A stretch of DNA of 64,000 nucleotides from PFL42 sp963789825 (GCA_963789825.1 CAWBME010000007.1:186001-250000), one strand, 5' to 3'. Counted from the first letter of the stretch, positions 1-9,853 are shown. Notes: a model not told the origin generated them from the sequence alone. Program-made: numbers and translations.

Positions 1-554
1 CGACGGGCGAAGGATTGGCTGACGCTGGCCTTGCTGCAGAGGAAGCCGCTGGACTGCAGTTCATGATCCAGGAAGAGAAGATGGCGCATGACCTCTACCT
101 GGCGTTCTATGAACTCTGGGGGCTGCCTGTGTTTGAACGCATCACAGCCAGCGAGGCGGCGCACGAGGCGGCGGTTGCCCGACTGCTGAATGCGTACAGT
201 GTCGAGAATCCCATCGTTGAGGCTGGAGTGGGCGTATTTGCGGATCCGGACCTGCAGGCCCTTCACGATCAGCTGCTGGCAGATGGATCCGTCTCGGCCG
301 AGGCTGCGCTCCGCACGGCCATGCTGGTCGAGGAGACGGACATCAAGGATCTGAAGGTTCGCCTGGCCGCCACGGACGAAGCGGCGATCCAGCGGGTCTA
401 CACCAGCCTGCTGCGCGGCTCGACCCGGCACCTATCAGCCTTCTCCCGGCAAAGTGATCGTCTGACCGAGTTCGGCCCTATTGCGCCGCGCAACGGCCAG
501 CTCGGCACAGGCCAGGGTCGCGGGGGTCCAGGCAGCGGCCGCGGGTCACAGTAA
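1..554 (+). CDS. DUF2202 ferritin-like protein, 5' end cut off
   Basis: The reading frame is open to the first base of the window, so the N-terminus, probably with a secretion signal, lies outside. The visible part is almost entirely a DUF2202 domain: an opening helix with the block EEKMAHDLYLAFYELWG, a second with SEAAHEAAV, then IEE-type and GSxxHLxAF-type segments (here VEETDIKDL and GSTRHLSAF). The spaced Glu and His residues are those expected of a ferritin-like four-helix bundle that could bind metal. The last 25 or so residues are Gly/Gln-rich and look disordered. Function is unknown for the family. No partner gene is visible; the next gene starts after 277 bases. Confidence 0.8.
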   Translation, partial: TGEGLADAGLAAEEAAGLQFMIQEEKMAHDLYLAFYELWGLPVFERITASEAAHEAAVARLLNAYSVENPIVEAGVGVFADPDLQALHDQLLADGSVSAEAALRTAMLVEETDIKDLKVRLAATDEAAIQRVYTSLLRGSTRHLSAFSRQSDRLTEFGPIAPRNGQLGTGQGRGGPGSGRGSQ

Positions 555-831
555 CGCAATATCTGACCGCGGCAACCGGCCTGCCCGCGCTGGTGATGCC
601 TCCATCCAAGTGGAGGACTCGGCGCGGGCAGGCGCTTGCCTACTCCCCGACTGCCCTTCCGCTCCAGACGTCGCGCCGAGTCTCTGCGTTCCGCCTCTCC
701 GGACGAATTCCACCCTTGGCGCGGAGCCCCCTCTGGAGTAGAGTCTCGCCCCAGCGCCACCGGCACCGACCGCCTGGCATGCCGGCGAGCGCATCGCCCG
801 GGGGTGTCTCCCCCGACAGAGGAGGAAGACT

Positions 832-1239
832 GTGAAGTCGCACGGATTGCGTATCGCGGGTGTACTCATACTGCTTGCACTTGCCGCACTGGCTTGCGGG
901 GGAAGCTTCAGCACGGCCAAGATCTCGGGGGCAGTTCTGTCTGCGGACCCGTCTGGGTCCCCTGAGACCGCCGTGTTCTCACCGGATCAGCAGACGTTCT
1001 ATCTATTGGTCGATCTCTCCAATGCCCCTGACGACACCACCGTCAAGTCGGTATGGACAGCGGTCGAGGCAGAGGGCGTCGAGCCCAACTTCGCCATCGA
1101 CGAGACCTCTATCACCTCCGGCGATGGCACGGTGACCTTTGACCTGACCAATGATGGCCTGTGGCCAACGGGCACCTATCAAGTCGAGGTGTATCTGAAC
1201 GACGAACCCGATCGCACGATTCCCTTCGAGGTTCGCTAG
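832..1239 (+). CDS. small secreted lipoprotein
   Basis: A 135-residue protein starting with GTG, chosen because a strong AGGAGG (820-825) sits six bases upstream. Residues 1-22 form a lipoprotein signal peptide: a KSHGLR basic start, a hydrophobic core and the lipobox LAALAC, so Cys22 would be lipidated and the protein anchored on the outer face of the membrane. The mature part resembles a single beta-sandwich: it has alternating hydrophobic strands, a DGTVTFDLTNDGLWPTG turn, and ends with a PFEVR strand. I do not recognise a named family. It is monocistronic and followed closely by a good terminator hairpin. Confidence 0.7.
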   Translation: MKSHGLRIAGVLILLALAALACGGSFSTAKISGAVLSADPSGSPETAVFSPDQQTFYLLVDLSNAPDDTTVKSVWTAVEAEGVEPNFAIDETSITSGDGTVTFDLTNDGLWPTGTYQVEVYLNDEPDRTIPFEVR

Positions 1240-1273
1240 GCCTCCAGACGCCTCTGGCGGCGGCTGAATCTCC

Positions 1274-1314
1274 CCAGAAGCCGGGCCGGGGTGATCCCCG
1301 TGCCCGGCTTCTGG
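1274..1314 (+). terminator. terminator hairpin after the lipoprotein gene
   Basis: Long GC-rich inverted repeat: CCAGAAGCCGGGC pairs with GCCCGGCTTCTGG, and an inner GGGG/CCCC closes on a small loop. It starts 35 bases past the stop codon. The run after it (CATTTCCTAG) is only moderately T-rich. Confidence 0.7.
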
Positions 1315-1660
1315 CATTTCCTAGCTGTGAATCGGCGCCAGGCTTGTGGCACGCCACAAAGTTCCCTTGCATCGGACCATCCATGAAACTGCGGCCGGAT
1401 TGCCCCCAGGTGGACAGCCGACCGCGCCCCTTGGAAGTGCGTCTTGTCGGCGCCGCCTTCGCCCCGATCTGACGGGGCGTCCTCCGAGGCCTCCCCCCGA
1501 TGCAGCCTCGATCCGCAGGCTGAGGTCCGCGGCGGAGTGAGCGTCTCTCCGGAGGGGGTGAACCAGGGCGAGGTTGGTGGATATTCGGTGACGACGGCAC
1601 ATTGCCTCCAAGGGCTGCGGCGGCTACCATTCGGGCTCGAGGGGACTGAGGACCGATCCG
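1315..1660. other. 346-base intergenic stretch, nothing recognised
   Basis: No coding frame with a plausible family, no T-box or riboswitch consensus, and no clear promoter could be found between the terminator and the FAD oxidoreductase. It is GC-rich with several short inverted repeats. It probably holds the promoter and leader of the downstream gene. Confidence 0.4.
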
Positions 1661-3035
1661 ATGCCAGTCACGACCGCCGACGTCGTCATCTGCGGCGCCG
1701 GGATCGCCGGAGTTTCGACTGCCTACCACCTGGCGAGGTTGCAGCCAGGTCTGCGCATCCTGCTGATCGATGAACGGCCTCCGCTCAGCCTGACCAGCGA
1801 CAAGTCGACCGAGTGCTACCGCAATTGGTGGCCGGAAGCTGCCATGATCCAGCTGATCGACCGCAGCGTCGAGTGGTTCGAACGATGGGCTGGTGAGACT
1901 GGCAATGCCTTCGGCCTTAACCGCCGTGGCTACCTGTACGCCAGCACGACCGACGCCGGCGCCCAGGCTCTGCTTGAGCGCGCACAGGCGATCGCGCACC
2001 TGGGCGCCGGAGCGCTGCAGATTGAAGCGCGTGCTGATCCCCGCCGCCCGGAGTCGAAGCCGGCCCTGGAGGAAGAGCCGCCGGTCCGCGGTGCGGAATA
2101 TTGCTGCGGATTCTTCGGAGATCCAACGGCGGTATCCCTACCTATCGCCGGAGACGCGCGCCGTGCTGCACGTCCGCCGCGCCGGCTGGCTCCGGGCACA
2201 CGAGCTGGGGACCTGGCTGTTGCAGCAAGCCGAGCTGACTGGCGTCACCCGGATCAGCGGTCGGTTGACGAAGGTCGACGCGACCGGCGGCGCCCTTCGA
2301 TCCGTCGGCGTCGAGACCGCGGAGGGCAGCCGCCGGATCGCCGTGCCGATCCTGGTCAACGCCGCAGGGCCGTTCGCGGGGCAGGTCAGTGAGCTGGCAG
2401 GAGTGGGACTCCCGCTGGCGTGGGAGCTGCACTTGAAGGCAGCCTTCCGTGACCAGGACCGGATCGTGCCGCGCCAGGCGCCGCTGGTGATCCTCGCCGA
2501 TGAGCAGCACCTCGCCTGGTCGGAGGAAGAGCAATCGCTGCTGGGCCAATCCCCGGATGACCGCTACCTGCTGGGGCGTCTCCCCGCCGGAGCGCACTTG
2601 AGGCCCGAAGGTCCTACCGCCAGCCCGTACTGCCTGCTCCTGTGGCCGTATCATCTGCCCCCTGTGCAGCCGGTCTTCCCCATCGCGCCCGATCCGACGT
2701 ACGCCGAGATCGCCATGCGCGGCATGAGCCGGCTGATCCCAGCTCTGCGGGCGTATGTCGAGCGCATGCCGCCGACGACCGTGGACGGGGGATATTACAC
2801 GCGCACGCCGGACAACCTTCCACTCATCGGGCCAACGCCGCTCGCCGGCTACTACCTGATGGCTGCTCTTTCCGGATTCGGGGTGATGGCTTCCCCGGCC
2901 GCAGGCGAGCTGCTGGCGCAGGCAGTCCTTGGCCAGGGTCTACCGCCGCATGCGCAGCCCTTCCTGCTGGAACGATTCGAGTCAGCCGAGTATCGGGAGC
3001 AGTTGAGGCGAGAGCGGGAAACGGGGGAGCTGTAG
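1661..3035 (+). CDS. DadA/SoxB-type FAD-dependent oxidoreductase (frameshifted)
   Basis: The N-terminal frame begins with a Rossmann FAD-binding motif (GAGIAGVSTAYHLA, about residues 12-25) and the DAO-family block TSDKSTECYRNWWP. The rest (PYLSPETRAVLHVRRAGWL, a VNAAGPFAG strand, and the C-terminal GYYTRTPDNLPLIGPTP with GFGVMASPAAGELLA, which holds the FAD ribityl loop) continues in another frame. The switch lies at about 2030-2110, and total length is three-divisible plus one, as for one inserted base. Expected product is about 457 residues, normal for glycine/D-amino-acid/sarcosine oxidase-like enzymes, which oxidise secondary or D-amines. Substrate cannot be told. It converges on the cyclase gene, seven bases away. 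The frameshift is probably an assembly error. Confidence 0.8.
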
Positions 3036-3042
3036 TTCGCGC

Positions 3043-3675
3043 CTACACACCCACCAGCACTGCGCGTGTCGGTGCCCCATCGCTGCCGACCAGCTTGAGC
3101 GGCAGGCAGTACAGGGTGTATCGGCCTTGGGCAACCTTGCCCAGGTCCAACCCTTCCACGACGACTGCGCCGGCTTTGAGCAGAGTCTCATGCACCTGCT
3201 TGCTGCGCTTGTAGGGTGCCACCGAGAGGTAGTCGACGCCGACCAACTGCACGCCCTTGCGCACAAGCCACTGTGCGCCGCTCTCGTCGATGGCGACAAA
3301 GTCGGTTTGGAAGCGGGTCTCGCCACGCGCCCAGAGCGCCGAGTTGCGGGTCTTGAAGAGCACACGCTTGGTGCGGGGAGGGATGTGGGCCGCCTCCAAG
3401 GAGGCGGCGTCGATCACGTCCACCTTGGGCAGGCTGACGACGTAGGCCCGGCCGATCAGCACCTTGAGGGAGAGGCTCTCGACGGATGCTCCCCCCTCGA
3501 CGAAATGCAGCGGGGCATCCAAGTGCGTTCCAACGTGAACCCCGCAGGACAGGCGCGAGACGTTGGCATTGTCGCCGTTGGCGATGGCGGAGATTCGCGT
3601 CAGCTCGACCGGCGGGTCGCCAGGCCAGACCGGCATCCCCGGTTGGATCCCGATCGAAATGTCGTATAGACGCAT
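3043..3675 (-). CDS. cyclase family protein (kynurenine formamidase-like metal hydrolase)
   Basis: A 210-residue protein of the cyclase superfamily (PF04199). The diagnostic metal-binding motif HVGTHLDAPLHF is present at about residues 46-57, preceded by PVWPGDPPVE, the typical substrate-loop block. Later GVDYLSVAPYK and LLKAGAVVVEGLDL match the conserved core. Family members hydrolyse amides such as N-formylkynurenine or isatin using Mn or Zn; kynurenine pathway partners are absent here, so the substrate is open. The start codon is confirmed by the metal-binding fold beginning at once and by a TATAAT 20 bases upstream. Convergent with the FAD oxidoreductase. Confidence 0.85.
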   Translation of the reverse strand: MRLYDISIGIQPGMPVWPGDPPVELTRISAIANGDNANVSRLSCGVHVGTHLDAPLHFVEGGASVESLSLKVLIGRAYVVSLPKVDVIDAASLEAAHIPPRTKRVLFKTRNSALWARGETRFQTDFVAIDESGAQWLVRKGVQLVGVDYLSVAPYKRSKQVHETLLKAGAVVVEGLDLGKVAQGRYTLYCLPLKLVGSDGAPTRAVLVGV

Positions 3676-3695
3676 TCTGCACCTCTCGGGGCGCG

Positions 3696-3701
3696 ATTAT
3701 A
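3696..3701 (-). promoter_or_regulatory. -10 box for the cyclase gene
   Basis: On the minus strand this reads TATAAT, 20 bases before the cyclase ATG. No clear -35 is seen at 16-18 bases. A very short leader would result. Confidence 0.4.
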
Positions 3702-4651
3702 GATTCAAAGACGGCGCAAGGGTATCGGCTCTCCCCCTCGCCCAGCCTGGGAGAGGGCCGCCTCGGACGCAACCAGCGCCAGGCCGTCGGCGAGTGCAGC
3801 ATTCCTGCTTGCCTCGGCCCAGGGCAGCAGCCCTTTGGCAGGCTGCGGAAACCCAGGAGGCCGCCACATTCCCACCCCATCCTTCGCGCGTGGAATCCCG
3901 GAGGGGCTCCCCTCTGCGCCAAGTTGAACCTGCACGCCTTGGCACTGTGCACGGTGATGGGATCGCATTCCTGCCACGCTTCTTGGCCAACCCGATGGCA
4001 GTCAATGGAGAGGCGCACAGGGGGTGAGGCGGATACAAGGTGCTCAGCTTGCGCGTAGGAGCAACGGCCATGTTGAGCGGAGCACCTGGCCGCGAGGTCA
4101 TAGGCCCTCTGAATGCGGGCGAGGTCTCGTTCCAGGCGGTGGCGCAACTGCACCCGGCGGCCGCGCGCGATCTCACTCAGGGCGAGATGCCTCCTGCGGA
4201 GAATGCCAAGGACCCTTCCGGGATGGACCGGCGAACGGAGCGACTCGCATAGCCCCCCGGATGCACCAGCCTCGTCTCACGCCCCCTGCCGCGCTCAACC
4301 AGGCGCGGCAGGTCAGGCGAGAGCTGGAAAGGGAGCTGCTCCGCCTCCTCCTCAAACCGGCGCGAGGCACCCTGCTTCTTGCCGCGAGCCCAGGTGGGGC
4401 AGTTCTGCTTCTCAGCGAAGAGGGCCCATCCTCTCCTTGTCCTCCCCAGCTGCGAATCGCCGAGGCTGAGCCGCTCTGGTCGCGCATCGGCGGGCTCGGG
4501 CAGCAGCCGTAGGGCCATTGCACGAACGGAGTGCAGCCGGCAGCATCAATGCCAAGCAGGGAGTCCACCGATGGGAACCCAGGCCAGGTGTTCTTTCATC
4601 CCGGCACTCGTCGATCGGGGAGCGCGTTTGATGCCCTGCGCAGGGTCCGCC
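3702..4651. other. 950-base gene-poor region with a palindrome
   Basis: No recognisable gene in either strand. Only low-complexity frames occur, none with a family signature. At 3735-3757 there is an imperfect palindrome, CCCTCGCCCAG then C then CTGGGAGAGGG, of the sort scattered in many high-GC genomes as an intergenic hairpin. A basic minus-strand stretch around 4180-4420 (with ARGKKQGASRRFEEEAEQ) has protein-like composition and may be a gene remnant, but I cannot place it. Confidence 0.35.
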
Positions 4652-4680
4652 TTGTAGGCACCGTCGCGCTCGGCTATAAT
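4652..4680 (+). promoter_or_regulatory. promoter of tRNA-Pro
   Basis: TTGTAG (4652-4657), a 17-base spacer, then a perfect TATAAT (4675-4680). The mature tRNA begins ten bases later, the normal distance. Confidence 0.75.
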
Positions 4681-4689
4681 GACGCTCTA

Positions 4690-4764
4690 CGGGGCGTGGC
4701 GCAGTCCGGCTAGCGCACCTGCATGGGGTGCAGGGGGTCGGCGGTTCGAATCCGCCCGCCCCGA
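4690..4764 (+). tRNA. tRNA-Pro (GGG anticodon)
   Basis: Full cloverleaf: acceptor CGGGGCG pairs perfectly with CGCCCCG, D-arm GCGC/GCGC, anticodon stem CCTGC/GCAGG around loop ATGGGGT (anticodon GGG), T-arm GGCGG/CCGCC around TTCGAAT, discriminator A. CCA is not encoded. It decodes CCC and CCU. Confidence 0.95.
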
Positions 4765-4768
4765 CACG

Positions 4769-4796
4769 AGGCCGCTCGAAAGAGCGGCTTCGTTTT
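4769..4796 (+). terminator. terminator of tRNA-Pro
   Basis: GCCGCTC, GAAA tetraloop, GAGCGGC, followed by TTCGTTTT. A classical rho-independent terminator five bases after the tRNA, so lutABC is transcribed separately. Confidence 0.85.
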
Positions 4797-4951
4797 CGCT
4801 AGCTGCAACCCCAGCCACGGAAGTCACGCGCCGATCGAGATCGGCATGCCTCCCGGCGGGCGAGACCGGGATGCTTGTTCCTTTCCTGCATGTGCCGGCG
4901 AAGGTATGCTCCTGCTGGATGGCTCGCCCGGCGAGCGTGGAGGATGGGTCG

Positions 4952-5683
4952 ATGCGCGTGCAGCTGTTCGCCACTTGCCTGGTCGACAGCCTGTTTCCCG
5001 CGGTTGGCGAGGCGGTGGTCGCCGTGCTGCGTGCTTGCGAAGTGCAGGTGGCGTTCCCCCTGGCGCAGACCTGCTGCGGCCAGCCGTCGTTCAACGCCGG
5101 AGACTGGGGCAGCGCCCGGACGATGGCCCGCCATACGATCGAGACGCTGGAGGCCACGCAGGATCCGGTGGTCATACCCTCGGGTTCATGCGCTCACATG
5201 GTGCGCCACGGCTACCTGCAGCTCTTCGCCGACGACCCGGCCTGGCTTGCCCGCGCCGAGCGACTCGCCTCGCGGACCTACGAGTTCAGCCAGTTTCTGG
5301 TCGACGTCCTCGATGTGCACGCCTGGGACGGCGTCCCCGGCGCCAAGGTCGCCTACCATCCTTCCTGCCACCTGCTGCGGGGCATGGGCATCGCGAGCCA
5401 GCCGCTCCAGCTGCTCGAATCCATCCCGTCGATGCAGGTCACACGGCTCGAACCGGAGTGCTGCGGCTTCGGCGGAGTATTCTCGGTCGACCAGCCGGAG
5501 CTCTCTGCGGAGATGCTCGCTCGCAAGTTGCAGGCGGTGCAGGCCACTCAGGCGCCACGCGTGGTCGGGTGCGATGTGAGCTGCCTGATGCACATGGAAG
5601 GCGGCTTGCGCAAACAAGGGTCGGCTACCCGCTGCGCTCACCTCGCCCAGATTCTGGCGGGCGATGGCGGAGGCCTGCGGTGA
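4952..5683 (+). CDS. lutA: lactate utilisation protein A, (Fe-S)-binding
   Basis: A 243-residue protein with two CCG-domain modules: an N-terminal one (CLVDSLFP near residue 9, TCCGQPSFNAG near 44) and a C-terminal one (HPSCHLLRG near 133, ECCGFGGVFSV near 168, ending with CDVSCLMHMEGGL). These cysteine clusters ligand Fe-S or related metal centres in LutA/LldE, one of three subunits that oxidise L-lactate to pyruvate. ATG at 4952 is chosen because GGAGGA lies seven bases upstream and the protein then starts MRVQLFATC, as in the family. Its stop overlaps the lutB GTG (GTGA). Confidence 0.92.
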   Translation: MRVQLFATCLVDSLFPAVGEAVVAVLRACEVQVAFPLAQTCCGQPSFNAGDWGSARTMARHTIETLEATQDPVVIPSGSCAHMVRHGYLQLFADDPAWLARAERLASRTYEFSQFLVDVLDVHAWDGVPGAKVAYHPSCHLLRGMGIASQPLQLLESIPSMQVTRLEPECCGFGGVFSVDQPELSAEMLARKLQAVQATQAPRVVGCDVSCLMHMEGGLRKQGSATRCAHLAQILAGDGGGLR

Positions 5684-7088
5684 GCGCCTCCTTCCAGCAG
5701 TCGGTGCGGCGCGCCCTGTCGAACCCGGTGCTGCAGGAGGCGTTGGACAACAACGCTGCCCGGCGCAAAGCCGGGGCGCGCCGCGCAAACGCCACCCTGG
5801 ACGATCCCGTCGCCGTGCGTCAGCACGCACGCGCCATTCGACAGACGGTCCTCGACAACTGGGATCCGATGCTGACGACCTTCATCGAATCCTGCCAGGC
5901 GAACGGGATCGTCGTGCTCCAGGCGGCCTCCGCCGAGCAGGCCTGCGCCCACGTGCTTGACATCGCCCGCCGGCACAACGTGCGCCTGGTGGCCAAGGCG
6001 AAGTCGATGGTGAGCGAGGAGATCCACCTCAACCCCTACCTCGAACGGGCAGGCCTGAAGGTCGTCGAGACCGACCTGGGAGAATTCATCGTTCAGCTGC
6101 GCGGCGAGCCACCAGCGCACATCATCACACCTGCCCTCCACTTGCGCCGGCAGGAGGTTGGGCGCACCTTCGCCGATCATCTGGGCATGCCCTACACCGA
6201 CGACGTCTCGGCCATGACAGCCGTCGCCCGGCGCACCCTGCGCCAGATCTTCCTCACCGCCGACATGGGCATCTCGGGCGTCAACCTGGCGGCGGCCGAC
6301 ACCGGAACGCTGTGCCTGGTGACCAATGAAGGCAACGGGCGCATGGTGACCACCCTGCCCCCGGTCCACGTGGCGCTGATGGGCATCGAGCGGCTGGTCC
6401 CGACGATCGAGGACCTGGCGCTGATCCTGCAGTTGCTCCCTCGCAACGCGACCGGGCAGATCCTGACCAGCTACGTCACGCTGATCCAGGGCCCCGGCAG
6501 TCTATCGATCGCCGACGGATCCCAGCACCGCTACCTCATCCTGATCGACAATGGACGGCGGGCAATGCACGGCACGCCATTGGACGAGGCGCTGATGTGC
6601 ATCCGCTGCGGGGCGTGCCTGAACAACTGTCCGGTTTTTCAGGAGTTGGGGGGCCATGCGTACGGCAGCGCCTACCCCGGACCGATCGGCTCGGTCGTCT
6701 CCCCGGGACTGTTCGGAATTGCGGCCTTTGGCCATCTGGCGAAGGCGTCGACGTTGTGCGGCGCCTGCAAGGAGGCCTGTCCGATCGGGATCGACATCCC
6801 GCGCATGTTGCTGCAGGTGCGACACGAGTACGTCTGCCGGCGGTGGCGGCCGGCAGGACCTGCGCTGGGGGCTGCGGCTCTTCGCCTGGGGCGCCACCCG
6901 TCCGTCGCTCTTCGCCTTCGCGCAGCGCCTGGCGGCCCTGGCGACCTCGCTGCTCGCCCGGGGCCAGAACTGGCTGCGCTGGCTTCCGCCGCCCGGGAAT
7001 GCCTGGACGGGGTCAAGGCATTTCCCGCCGATTGCGGCGCGGGCGCTCCACCGGCGTTGGCGGCAGACCAACGGACTGGCAGGCGTGA
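5680..7088 (+). CDS. lutB: lactate utilisation protein B (two frameshifts)
   Basis: The LUD domain occupies roughly residues 60-300 (AKAKSMVSEEIHLN, ADTGTLCLVTNEGN). It is followed by two ferredoxin-like cysteine sets, CIRCGACLNNCPV at about 307 and CGACKEACPIG at about 360, which bind 4Fe-4S clusters as in LutB/LldF. Just after RHEYV the frame shifts (near 6840) and continues with LRWGLRLFAWGATRPSLF and a SRHFPPIAAR segment typical of the LutB tail. A second shift near 7060-7085 would place the natural TGA at 7086-7088, overlapping the lutC GTG exactly as lutA overlaps lutB. Each shift equals one extra base, so I treat both as assembly errors. Confidence 0.88.
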
Positions 7089-7708
7089 CGACGACCGGCC
7101 ACCCGGTGGTCCCCACCGTGGTCGGCTCATCGCCGCTCGATCCCGCTCAGTCACCGCGCCCGCACGATCTGGCGGACACGTTCACCCAGGCACTGACGGC
7201 CGTCTCAGGCGAGGTCCTTGCGGTCGATCCTGACCAGATCCCCTCCACATTGGAGCGCCTGCTCCCCGCCAATCCTGGACCCGGCCTGTATGCGGTGCAA
7301 GCCGGCTCTGAGCCGGCGCTGCTCGGCGACCTGCGGCAGGCAGGGTTCGAATTGCTCGAGAGCCGATGGCCCATCCCTTCCGGCAGTGCGGACCCCGATC
7401 AGGCTGCTTGGGGGATCGTATGGGCGCCGGCGGGGATTGCCGACAGCGGGACGGTGGTGCTCCCGTGCAGCCCGGCTGGCACACTGACGGCCTCGCTCCT
7501 CCCGCCGACCCTGGCGGTCGATCCTGTCGCGGCGACGACCTGCACGCGGACCTTGCGGCTTGGCTGGCGGCCGGCGGCAAGGCCCATGCTGGAGGGTTCG
7601 CCCCTGGTGGTCCTGGTCACCGGACCGTCGCGCACGTCGGACATCGAGATGACCCTAACGCTGGGCGTGCATGGCCCTGGGCGCCTGATCGTTCTACTCA
7701 CTCCGTGA
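7085..7708 (+). CDS. lutC: lactate utilisation protein C (LUD domain)
   Basis: About 207 residues. The core fits the LUD domain of LutC/LldG: AWGIVWAPAGIADSGTVVL is the conserved ligand-loop block (the family has an A-x-GIADTGT signature), followed by a long strand-rich part and GPSRTSDIEMTLTLGVHGP, the near-terminal motif. The GTG start overlaps the deduced lutB stop. Its frame is continuous with the preceding lutB tail, so it could be mistaken for a fusion; the GTGA geometry and independent domain lengths argue for a separate gene. It completes an operon for L-lactate oxidation with no linked lactate permease or regulator. Confidence 0.88.
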   Translation: MTTTGHPVVPTVVGSSPLDPAQSPRPHDLADTFTQALTAVSGEVLAVDPDQIPSTLERLLPANPGPGLYAVQAGSEPALLGDLRQAGFELLESRWPIPSGSADPDQAAWGIVWAPAGIADSGTVVLPCSPAGTLTASLLPPTLAVDPVAATTCTRTLRLGWRPAARPMLEGSPLVVLVTGPSRTSDIEMTLTLGVHGPGRLIVLLTP

Positions 7709-7874
7709 GGCAACCAACCAAGGCCGGCGCTTGACCTGATCGCGCCGGGTCCGGCTTGCGTTCTGGCGTTGGTCCATGTAGTCTTGGCCAGAGCAGAGCA
7801 CGATCTTGCGCGCCAGAAGGTTGCTGAACCCAACCCGCTGGAGGCGACACCCGGACTGCAGGAAGGAGCTCACC

Positions 7875-8580
7875 ATGTCCGACGAACTGGCGATGCCCGA
7901 GGCCCCGATCCGACCCCCTTCGCTTCCGTTCTACGAGGTGTGGAATATCGCGCTGCGTCGCCCCACGCTGGAGTCCTACGAACGTCTCCTGCAGGATCCG
8001 AACGCCACGCTCGGCCGGGCGGTCGTGTGGCTGCTCGTGGTCGGCGCGATTTCCGGCCTGCTCAGCGCCGCCAGCCAGTTCGTCTGGATGCAATTGATGG
8101 GCAGCAGCGCCTTCTCCCAGTTTGCCGGGTCAGCGCAAGCCCTGCCCCAACAACTGGCGCCGGCAGGGCTGGGCATGGCGGCGGCACTGGTGTGCGCCAT
8201 TCCCATCAGCGCCATCGCTGTGGTCCTGGGGCAGATGCTGTACTTCGGCCTGGTCCACTTCACCGCCAGCGCCTTCGGCGGCCAGGGCACCTTCTCGCAG
8301 ATGATGTACGCCAACACCGCCTACTATGCCCCGATCACCCTGATCTCGTCCTTGCTCTCGCTCATCCCATGCGCGGCGTGCCTGGCAGTGCCACTCGCGG
8401 ATCTATGCCATTGCGCTGCAGTTCCTGGCGGTGAGAGCCGCTACCAAGCTGGGCTGGGGCGGAGCGATCGGCTCGGTGTTGGTGGTGATGTTCCTGTTCA
8501 TCCTGATCGCCGTCGTTCTGACCCTGTTGATCTTCGTGCCCTTGATGGATGAGTTGCAGGCTGCCTACCCGATGCTGTGA
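7875..8580 (+). CDS. Yip1 family membrane protein (frameshifted)
   Basis: Start ATG preceded by GGAAGGAG seven bases upstream. The N-terminal 40 residues are cytosolic and proline-rich (PSLPFYEVWNIALRRP, the typical entry into Yip1 domains). Transmembrane segments follow: VVWLLVVGAISGLLSAA, GMAAALVCAIPISAIAVVLG, and YAPITLISSLLSLIPC. The frame then changes between about 8345 and 8400, by one extra base, and continues with IYAIALQFLAVRAATKLGW, a Gly-rich loop and a last long helix before the stop at 8580. Total about 235 residues, right for the family. The biochemical role of bacterial Yip1 proteins is unknown. Confidence 0.75.
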
Positions 8581-8613
8581 TCGAAGGTCCTGACGGGTCC
8601 GCCGGAGGTCCTT

Positions 8614-8650
8614 CGCGAGCAGCGTTGGGAAGAACCCAACGCTGCTCGCG
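8614..8650. terminator. bidirectional terminator
   Basis: Perfect 16-base inverted repeat, CGCGAGCAGCGTTGGG then AAGAA then its complement, between two convergent genes. Its symmetry lets it serve both. Confidence 0.75.
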
Positions 8651-8784
8651 TCTCTAGCCTGACTCGGGCCTGGCAAAGGCTCGGTCCGCCCTTGCCCAGC
8701 CTCTCGAGACCCCTTCGGTTCAACCCAGGACCGGCCACTGCCCCGCGTGCTGCCTTCCCGCACGCCTCAGCCGGGGCCTCGCCT

Positions 8785-9690
8785 TTAGTGACCGGCCGAA
8801 GCGGTGGACGCAACTTGGGTGGCCGCCAGCGCCTCGTACACTCCGAGCACCGCCGAGTTGTCGAGCTCGCGCATCCCCATCTGCAGCATGGCTTCGTACA
8901 GTTGCAGGTTGAGCCCGCTCATCGGCAGCGAGGCGCCGTAGGTGCGCGCCGTCTCCAGGATGATCGCCAGGTCCTTGTGCATCATGTGCGCCTTGAATCC
9001 CGGCTGGCGGTTTCCGGCAAACAGCCGCGGCGCCTTGACATCCAGCGTCCAGCACTGTGCGGCACCGCCGCGGATCGCCTCGACCACGCGCTGCGGATCG
9101 ACGCCTGCCTTCTGCGCCAGCACCAGCAGTTCCGCCATGGCCACCATCTGGGCGGCCGCCATGATCTGGTTGCACGCCTTGGCCACCTGGCCGGCGCCGC
9201 TGTCGCCCACGCGGGTGATCGTCCGGCCCATCGCCTGGAAGAGCGGGAGCACCTGGTCGAAGGCCGCCGGCGGACCTCCAACCATGATCGCCAGCGTCGC
9301 CTCGCGCGCCCCGATGTCTCCTCCCGAGACCGGTGCGTCCAGCGCCGGGACACCGACCTTCTCCAGCTCGGCCGCGATCCGGCGTGAGGCTTCGGGCTTG
9401 ATCGTGCTGTTGTCGACGTAGATCAGACCGGGGTGAGCCCCTTCGAGCACGCCGCCCGCGCCCAACACCACCTGCTCCACATCCGGCGAGTCGGGAAGGT
9501 TGGTGAAGACCACCTCGCTGCGCCGGGCGACTTCCGCCGGCGAGGCCGCCGATTGCGCTCCCTCGGCTACCAGCTCCATGACCGCCGCCGCGCTGCGGTT
9601 GTGCACAGTCAGTGGATTGCCCGCCCGCAACAAGTTGCGGGCGATCGACTTCCCCATCAGCCCCAACCCGATGTATCCGACACGCTGCAT
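8785..9690 (-). CDS. 3-hydroxyisobutyrate dehydrogenase-type NAD(P) oxidoreductase
   Basis: A 301-residue beta-hydroxyacid dehydrogenase. The N-terminal Rossmann motif GLGLMG (8-13) binds NAD(P). DAPVSGGDIGA (118-128) is the substrate-binding signature and Lys171 in GAGQVAKACNQ is the catalytic base; NR at 31-32 may favour NADP. Family members oxidise 3-hydroxyisobutyrate or reduce tartronate semialdehyde, and the substrate cannot be settled from sequence. The ATG at 9690 is preceded by GGAGG at proper spacing. Monocistronic and convergent with the Yip1 gene. Confidence 0.88.
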   Translation of the reverse strand: MQRVGYIGLGLMGKSIARNLLRAGNPLTVHNRSAAAVMELVAEGAQSAASPAEVARRSEVVFTNLPDSPDVEQVVLGAGGVLEGAHPGLIYVDNSTIKPEASRRIAAELEKVGVPALDAPVSGGDIGAREATLAIMVGGPPAAFDQVLPLFQAMGRTITRVGDSGAGQVAKACNQIMAAAQMVAMAELLVLAQKAGVDPQRVVEAIRGGAAQCWTLDVKAPRLFAGNRQPGFKAHMMHKDLAIILETARTYGASLPMSGLNLQLYEAMLQMGMRELDNSAVLGVYEALAATQVASTASAGH

Positions 9691-9853
9691 GGACCGCCTC
9701 CGACAAAGGACGATTGGATCTCGCCTGCGATTGTACCGTCCCGGTGGTCCGGCACATGCCCCAGCGCCTGCGCACCCTAGAGTCCGTCGAGTGCGGTCCG
9801 AAGCCTCTGCGCTTACAATCACCGGGCGGCCTGTGTCCAGTGGAGATTCGGAC

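Noticed and set aside
3188..4153. Long minus-strand frame running through the cyclase upstream region
   Set aside because: Out of frame with the cyclase and without any family motif; the metal-binding cyclase frame is the real one.
5680..7708. LutB-LutC fusion protein
   Set aside because: The frame is continuous across the junction, but a GTG at 7085 overlaps a TGA at 7086, as at the lutA-lutB junction, and each domain has its normal length. A one-base error near 7060-7085 explains the open frame.
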